From: an uncultured Eubacteriales bacterium
GTDB lineage: Bacteria; Bacillota; Clostridia; Oscillospirales; Acutalibacteraceae
Direction of reading: 5' to 3'
NCBI GenBank assembly: GCA_934615635.1
Contig: CAKTTT010000080.1
Span: 1 to 9,769 of the forward strand
Length of the DNA: 9,769 bases
Shown: positions 6,561 to 9,769 of the stretch, piece by piece
How positions within the stretch are numbered: the stretch's first letter is position 1
Layout: each line of letters starts with the position of its first letter
The notes under the pieces: model-generated
Database searches by the model: none
What the model saw: the letters and a program-made list of their open reading frames with translations, nothing else
Told to the model about the DNA's origin: nothing
Translations under genes and position numbers: made by a program

Positions 6561-6588
6561 TTGTTTTATGTGCAAAAAATGGTATACT
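6561..6588 (+). promoter_or_regulatory. Promoter for the AI-2E-family gene
   Basis: TTGTTT (6561-6566) and TATACT (6583-6588) are separated by 16 bp, with a TGG extension before the -10. The nine bases TGGTATACT are identical to those before the LCP-family gene. The expected start near 6595 leaves a leader of about 115 nt that contains the tandem repeats. Confidence 0.65.
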
Positions 6589-6599
6589 ATAGGAAGGTT

Positions 6600-6647
6600 C
6601 TTTCCGCAGAAGAGTCCTTCCGCAGAAGAGTCCTTCCGCAGAAGAAT
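6600..6647 (+). repeat. Three tandem 16-bp repeats in the 5' leader
   Basis: Three back-to-back copies of CCTTCCGCAGAAGAGT: 6600-6615 (one mismatch, T at position 2), 6616-6631 (taken as the reference copy) and 6632-6647 (one mismatch, A at position 15). Each copy contains CTTC-CGCA-GAAG or TTTC-CGCA-GAAG, a possible 4-bp mini-hairpin. The array begins just after the predicted transcription start and so should be transcribed. The 16-bp period is not a multiple of three, which argues against coding. Confidence 0.85.
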
Positions 6648-6656
6648 TCTTCGCGG
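6636..6656. repeat. Imperfect palindrome at the end of the tandem array
   Basis: CCGC-A-GAAGAATTCTTC-GCGG: the central 12 bp (6641-6652) are a perfect palindrome and the CCGC/GCGG arms extend it around one bulged A. It is formed by the third repeat copy plus the sequence after it, and could fold as RNA or bind a dimeric protein. Confidence 0.45.
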
Positions 6657-6710
6657 GTTTGTATGGGAAGAAACGGCGAAAATTACTGAAGGAAGCGGGT
6701 GATCCTCGGC

Positions 6711-8000
6711 ATGAAACGGCGGCGGTTCCGTAATATCACCTTCTGGCTCATGTTGTTCCTGCTGGCGGTGGCTGTTATCGCGGTTTATAAGACCGTGGAC
6801 AATTTCGATAAGATCTGGATGTTTTTCGGCAGAATCATCGGCATTCTCAGTCCCTTTGTCCTCGGCTTCGGCCTGGCCTTTCTTCTGTATGCCCCTAGCA
6901 ATAAGCTGGAGGGGCTGTTCAAACGGCGGCGGATTCCCTTTATCACCAAGCACGCCAGGGGCGTCTCCATTCTGGTCGTGTATCTGGCGCTGCTGGGCAT
7001 TCTCGGCTTGATCCTGGGCTTTGCCATTCCCGCTCTGGTCAAGGGCGTGACGGATTTCGTCAACATGCTCATTAAGGATCTGCCGCCGCTCTTCAATCGC
7101 CTGATGGAGTGGCTCAACGAATACACCAAGCCCGGCGGCCCCTTGGAGGGGCTGGATCTCAGCGAAAAATTCAACGAAATCTACAAGTATATCACGGATA
7201 ATCTGACGGTGGACAGGATTCTGGGGTATCTCAGCAGCGTGATCTCCTTCACGTCCTCCCTGCTCAACATCTTCATGTCCGTCATCATTTCGGTGTATAT
7301 GCTCGCCAGCCGGGAATCCCTTTTCCGGGCGCTCCGGGCGGTGTGCGGCCTGTTCATGAAGAAGAAGTGGATGGACACGGTAGCGGATTACGGCCATAAG
7401 ATCGGCGGTATTTTCTACAATTATCTGTACAGCCAACTGCTGGACGCCTGCCTGGTGGCGGTGCTGATCTCTGCGGGGCTGATGGTTATCGGGATTCCCA
7501 ACGCCGCCTTGCTGGGCATGATGGTGGGCTTGATGAACATGATTCCCTATTTCGGCGCCATCATCGGCGGCGTGATCTGCGTCATACTCGCGCTGCTGAC
7601 GGGGGACGTCTGGTGGAAGGCGCTGATTGTGGGCGCTTATATTCTGGTGGTGCAGCAGTTGGACGGCAACATCATCCAGCCCCGCATCGTCGGCCATACC
7701 GTCGGAGTGCGCCCCATCTATGTGCTTTTGGCCATTACCGTGGGCGGTGGGCTGTTCGGTTTCTGGGGGATTTTCCTGGGAGTGCCGGTTATGGCCACGG
7801 TGCAAATGTTCCTTAACGATCTGATCGCCTATCGCAATCGGACCCGGGCTGCCGCCGTACCGGAAGGGCCGCCGGAGGAAGAAAGAGAGAGTCCTGGTTC
7901 CGCGCCGCCGGCGGCGGAGGAATCACCGGCTCCCTCCCTGCCGCCGGATGCTGCAGCAGACGCCGGCGAAGACGGAGCGGATGCGCGGGAAGAGGGCTGA
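6711..8000 (+). CDS. AI-2E family transporter (PF01594-type permease)
   Basis: A polytopic membrane protein of 429 residues. It has a basic N-terminus (MKRRRFRN), a first helix (about 10-26), a second hydrophobic region (IIGILSPFVLGFGLAFLLY), a third near 85-105, an amphipathic region (about 110-180), then a cluster of C-terminal helices. The family hallmark NMIPYFGAIIGG lies at 276-287, followed by QQLDGNIIQPRIVG and GGLFGFWGIFLGVPVMA. Proteins of this family include the proposed AI-2 exporter TqsA and several Na+/H+ antiporters, so the substrate cannot be deduced. The last 50 or so residues are a Pro/Ala/Glu-rich, probably disordered tail. For the ATG at 6711, AAGCGGGTGATC (6693-6704) matches 10 of 12 bases of the extended anti-16S complement; a GTG at 6699 with AAGGA upstream is an alternative. 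Transcribed from 6561-6588. Confidence 0.88.
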   Translation: MKRRRFRNITFWLMLFLLAVAVIAVYKTVDNFDKIWMFFGRIIGILSPFVLGFGLAFLLYAPSNKLEGLFKRRRIPFITKHARGVSILVVYLALLGILGLILGFAIPALVKGVTDFVNMLIKDLPPLFNRLMEWLNEYTKPGGPLEGLDLSEKFNEIYKYITDNLTVDRILGYLSSVISFTSSLLNIFMSVIISVYMLASRESLFRALRAVCGLFMKKKWMDTVADYGHKIGGIFYNYLYSQLLDACLVAVLISAGLMVIGIPNAALLGMMVGLMNMIPYFGAIIGGVICVILALLTGDVWWKALIVGAYILVVQQLDGNIIQPRIVGHTVGVRPIYVLLAITVGGGLFGFWGIFLGVPVMATVQMFLNDLIAYRNRTRAAAVPEGPPEEERESPGSAPPAAEESPAPSLPPDAAADAGEDGADAREEG

Positions 8001-8026
8001 GAGAGAAAAGAACCCCGGCGAAAAAG

Positions 8027-8061
8027 AGAGGGCGCTGCGGTTGGAAAGCCGCGGCGCCTCT
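8027..8061. terminator. GC-rich hairpin between the permease and the ATPase gene
   Basis: Arms 8027-8041 and 8048-8061 form about 14 pairs with one bulged G and two T-G pairs around a 6-nt loop. On the + strand no T-tract follows (ATGCGTATGG). On the - strand it would be followed by CTCTTTTT, a conventional terminator tail. It may attenuate or end the permease transcript, or stop antisense transcription. Confidence 0.45.
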
Positions 8062-8087
8062 ATGCGTATGGGGAGGAGGAGAGAAGG

Positions 8088-8891
8088 ATGGACGGAGGGA
8101 TACGGGTCAGACCGTATGTGAGGCGGATGACGCTGGAGCGGGAGCGGGCGACGGATTTCTCCCGCTATCCTTTCTGCATCCCCGCTGTCCGTCACCTGCA
8201 TACGCTGGCCTTTCACGAAAAGGTGACCTTTTTCATCGGGGAGAATGGGATGGGGAAATCCACCCTGATGGAAGCCCTGGCGGTGGCCTGCGGTTGCTGC
8301 CCGGAAGGGGGAGGCCGCAATTTCCTACTGAGTACCCGGGACACCCACTCGGCGCTGCATCGCTGTCTGCGGCTGGAGAAGGGGCCGCTGCCTCCAAGGG
8401 ACAACTATTTCCTGCGGGCGGAGAGCTTCTACAATGTGGCGACCTATCTGGAGGATCTGGACGCCGCTCCGGCGGCCGCGCCGCCGCTGATGGACGCCTA
8501 CGGCGGCCCCCTCCACGCCCGGTCCCATGGGGAGAGCTTTTTCGCCCTGCTGAACGAGCGGCTGGGCGGGGAGGGGCTGTATCTTTTCGACGAGCCGGAG
8601 GCCGCCCTGTCCCCCATGCGGCAGATGGCGATGCTCACCGCCATGCATCGGCTGACACGGGCGGGCAGCCAGCTCGTCGTCGCCACCCATTCTCCCATCC
8701 TGATGGCCTATCCCGAGAGCGTGATCTATCTGCTGGACGGCGGCGGGATCCGGCAGGTGGGATACGAAGAAACCGATCATTACCGGGTTACCCGGGATTT
8801 TCTCAACCGGTATCCGGCGCTGCTGCGTGTTCTGCTGGAGGAACCGGCGGCCGGCCGTTCCGGAGAGGATGGGGGAGACGGGAAGGATTAG
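8088..8891 (+). CDS. ABC/AAA-type ATPase, COG3910-like
   Basis: A 267-residue soluble ATPase with no membrane segment. Motifs in order: YPFCIPAVRHLHTLAF, an N-terminal strand typical of the family; Walker A GENGMGKST (51-59); the signature-like SHGESF (146-151); Walker B LYLFDEPEAALSP with aspartate 168 and catalytic glutamate 169; and the H-loop ATHSPIL with histidine 201. This arrangement matches the small predicted ATPases of COG3910, related to SMC/RecF/ABC-type NTPases rather than to transporter components. No physiological role is established to my knowledge. The ATG at 8088 has AGGAGG (8074-8079) with an 8-nt spacer. The tail (GRSGEDGGDGKD) is short and acidic. Its stop codon overlaps the ribosome site of tatD, which begins 15 bp later, so the two are probably co-transcribed and coupled. 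No promoter is obvious between the permease and this gene. Confidence 0.85.
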   Translation: MDGGIRVRPYVRRMTLERERATDFSRYPFCIPAVRHLHTLAFHEKVTFFIGENGMGKSTLMEALAVACGCCPEGGGRNFLLSTRDTHSALHRCLRLEKGPLPPRDNYFLRAESFYNVATYLEDLDAAPAAAPPLMDAYGGPLHARSHGESFFALLNERLGGEGLYLFDEPEAALSPMRQMAMLTAMHRLTRAGSQLVVATHSPILMAYPESVIYLLDGGGIRQVGYEETDHYRVTRDFLNRYPALLRVLLEEPAAGRSGEDGGDGKD

Positions 8892-8906
8892 GAGGAAGGA
8901 TACAGC

Positions 8907-9674
8907 ATGACGAGAGGAATTTTTGATTCTCACGCCCATTATGACGCGGAGGCCTTTGACGGGGACCGGGAGGAACTGCTGGACGCCCTTCCGTCGGGAG
9001 GGGTGGAGGGGGTTATCTGCGCGGCGGACAGCCTGGCATCCGCCCGGCGGTGTATCGCCCTGGCCGAACGGTATCCGTATATCCGCGCGGCGGCGGGTAT
9101 CCATCCCGAAAACGCCGGTGCGGCGCGGGAGGAGGAGGAAGAGGAACTGCGCCTGCTGTGCCGTCGGCCGCAGGTGGTGGCGGTGGGGGAGATCGGGCTG
9201 GATTATCATTACGAGGACGCCTGCCCGCGGGAGACGCAGAAGCATTGGATGGAAAGGCAGCTCGCGCTGGCCGTGGAGCTGGATCTCCCGGTCATCGTCC
9301 ACGACCGGGAGGCCCATGAGGACACCCTGCGGCTGCTGGCGGACAAGCGGCCCGCCGGAGTGGTGCATTGCTTTTCCGGCAGTGTGGAGATGATGCGGGA
9401 GGTGGTGCGGCTGGGTATGTATGTCGGATTGGGCGGCGTGGTCACCTTCAAAAACGCCCGCCGTCCGGTGGAGGTCGCCGCCGCGGTGCCGGAGGACCGG
9501 CTGCTGCTGGAAACCGATGCGCCCTACATGGCCCCGGTTCCCTTCCGGGGCAAGCGGTGCGATTCCACCATGATCGCCTATACTGCGGCGCGGATCGCGG
9601 AGATCCGGGGCGTATCGGTGGAGGAGCTGCTGGCCGCCACCGCCGCCAATGCCCGTCGTCTGTTCCGGTTGTAG
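8907..9674 (+). CDS. tatD: TatD-family metal-dependent hydrolase (DNase)
   Basis: A 255-residue TIM-barrel metallohydrolase of normal family length. Metal-ligand motifs are all present: FDSHAHYD (histidines 9 and 11), AGIHPE, GEIGLDYHY (glutamate 95), PVIVHDREAHED (histidine 132), VVHCFSGS (histidine 154) and LETDAPYMAPVPFRGKR (aspartate 204). Family members are Mg-dependent 3'-5' exonucleases or deoxyribonucleases, also linked to DNA repair and D-aminoacyl-tRNA quality control; here the role is inferred to be housekeeping DNA processing. The ATG at 8907 is preceded by AGGAGGAAGGA, whose first bases overlap the TAG of the ATPase gene. In many Firmicutes tatD is followed by rnmV and ksgA; the 95 bases after this gene show no sign of either. 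TatD-like nucleases also pair with ATPases in Qat defence loci, but QatB and QatC are not seen here. Confidence 0.93.
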   Translation: MTRGIFDSHAHYDAEAFDGDREELLDALPSGGVEGVICAADSLASARRCIALAERYPYIRAAAGIHPENAGAAREEEEEELRLLCRRPQVVAVGEIGLDYHYEDACPRETQKHWMERQLALAVELDLPVIVHDREAHEDTLRLLADKRPAGVVHCFSGSVEMMREVVRLGMYVGLGGVVTFKNARRPVEVAAAVPEDRLLLETDAPYMAPVPFRGKRCDSTMIAYTAARIAEIRGVSVEELLAATAANARRLFRL

Positions 9675-9769
9675 GAACGCAGCGAAAGCGGATAGGCATA
9701 ACCGCCGGCGAGTTGGTTGAGGGCTTGATGCCCAAAAGCATCTTAATAGGCGCAGGGAACAGGGTTACC
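9675..9769. other. Unassigned edge, possible start of another gene
   Basis: The frame containing the ATG at 9728 (MPKSILIGAGNRVT, cut by the edge) is open from 9671 onward, and GAGGG lies only 4 nt before the ATG. The IGAGNR string resembles the N-terminus of NAD-binding oxidoreductases, but 14 residues are too few to decide. The opposite strand is open as well. The segment also holds small dyads: CGC/GCG around AGCGAAA near 9677-9690, GGGC/GCCC at 9721-9733 and GATGC/GCATC at 9727-9742. No terminator with a T-tract follows tatD. Confidence 0.2.

Noticed and set aside
6600..6647. CRISPR-like array
   Set aside because: The copies are 16 bp and directly abutting with no spacers, and no cas gene is present. 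It is a simple tandem repeat.
6568..6702. 44-codon + strand small ORF (ATG 6568) in the permease leader
   Set aside because: Its start lies upstream of the -10 element, so it is not on the predicted transcript, and the 16-bp repeats shift frame from copy to copy, unlike coding repeats.
6513..7805. 430-codon open frame on the - strand opposite the AI-2E-family gene
   Set aside because: The product is rich in His, Gln and Asp with no domain, as expected when a GC-rich gene is read in antisense. It also runs through a promoter, a hairpin and tandem repeats. The + strand gene has clear family motifs.
8325..9368. 347-codon - strand open frame across the ATPase and TatD genes
   Set aside because: It spans two well-supported + strand genes and their junction, and its composition is antisense-like.
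8088..9674. Complete Qat-type defence system
   Set aside because: Only an ATPase and a TatD-family gene are present. No QatB or QatC (QueC-like) gene is seen, and the TatD looks like the housekeeping form.

Overview
The window reads as chromosomal DNA from a GC-rich, Gram-positive member of the Firmicutes, most likely a Clostridia/Oscillospiraceae-type gut anaerobe. Support for this: every convincing gene lies on the + strand, Shine-Dalgarno sites are strong, GTG/TTG starts are used, and there is a LytR-CpsA-Psr (LCP) envelope protein and a lipobox lipoprotein. The genus assignment is inference. No rRNA, tRNA, CRISPR array, insertion sequence or phage gene is visible.

Layout: (1) 2-2024, the end of an arginine biosynthesis operon: argD (5' end outside the window) and argF, closed by a GC-rich hairpin. 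(2) 2190-3858, a stand-alone promoter and an FAD-dependent oxidoreductase of the UDP-galactopyranose-mutase/amine-oxidase-like type. (3) 3859-4215, a non-coding gap of about 350 bp with an inverted repeat and an extended -10 promoter. (4) 4216-6503, two envelope genes: a membrane-anchored, degenerate LCP-family protein, and a transglutaminase-like lipoprotein with its own promoter and a probable TTG start. (5) 6504-6710, a hairpin, a promoter and a leader holding three 16-bp tandem repeats. (6) 6711-8000, an AI-2E-family permease. (7) 8088-9674, a COG3910-like ATPase closely followed by a TatD-family metal-dependent DNase. (8) 9675-9769, an unassigned edge.

Functionally the genes fall into modules. 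ArgD and ArgF act in one pathway (N-acetylornithine formation, then ornithine to citrulline). The oxidoreductase, LCP protein and transglutaminase lipoprotein are plausibly all envelope- or glycan-related, but each of the last two has its own promoter. The ATPase and TatD genes are probably co-transcribed and translationally coupled.

Nothing here is clearly a new system. The points most worth a second look are the tandem-repeat leader before the permease, the dyad-promoter arrangement before the LCP gene, the LCP protein's missing acidic residue, the ATPase-TatD pair, an identical 10-bp palindrome on both sides of argF, and a frame that stays open for 100 codons after the oxidoreductase TGA stop.
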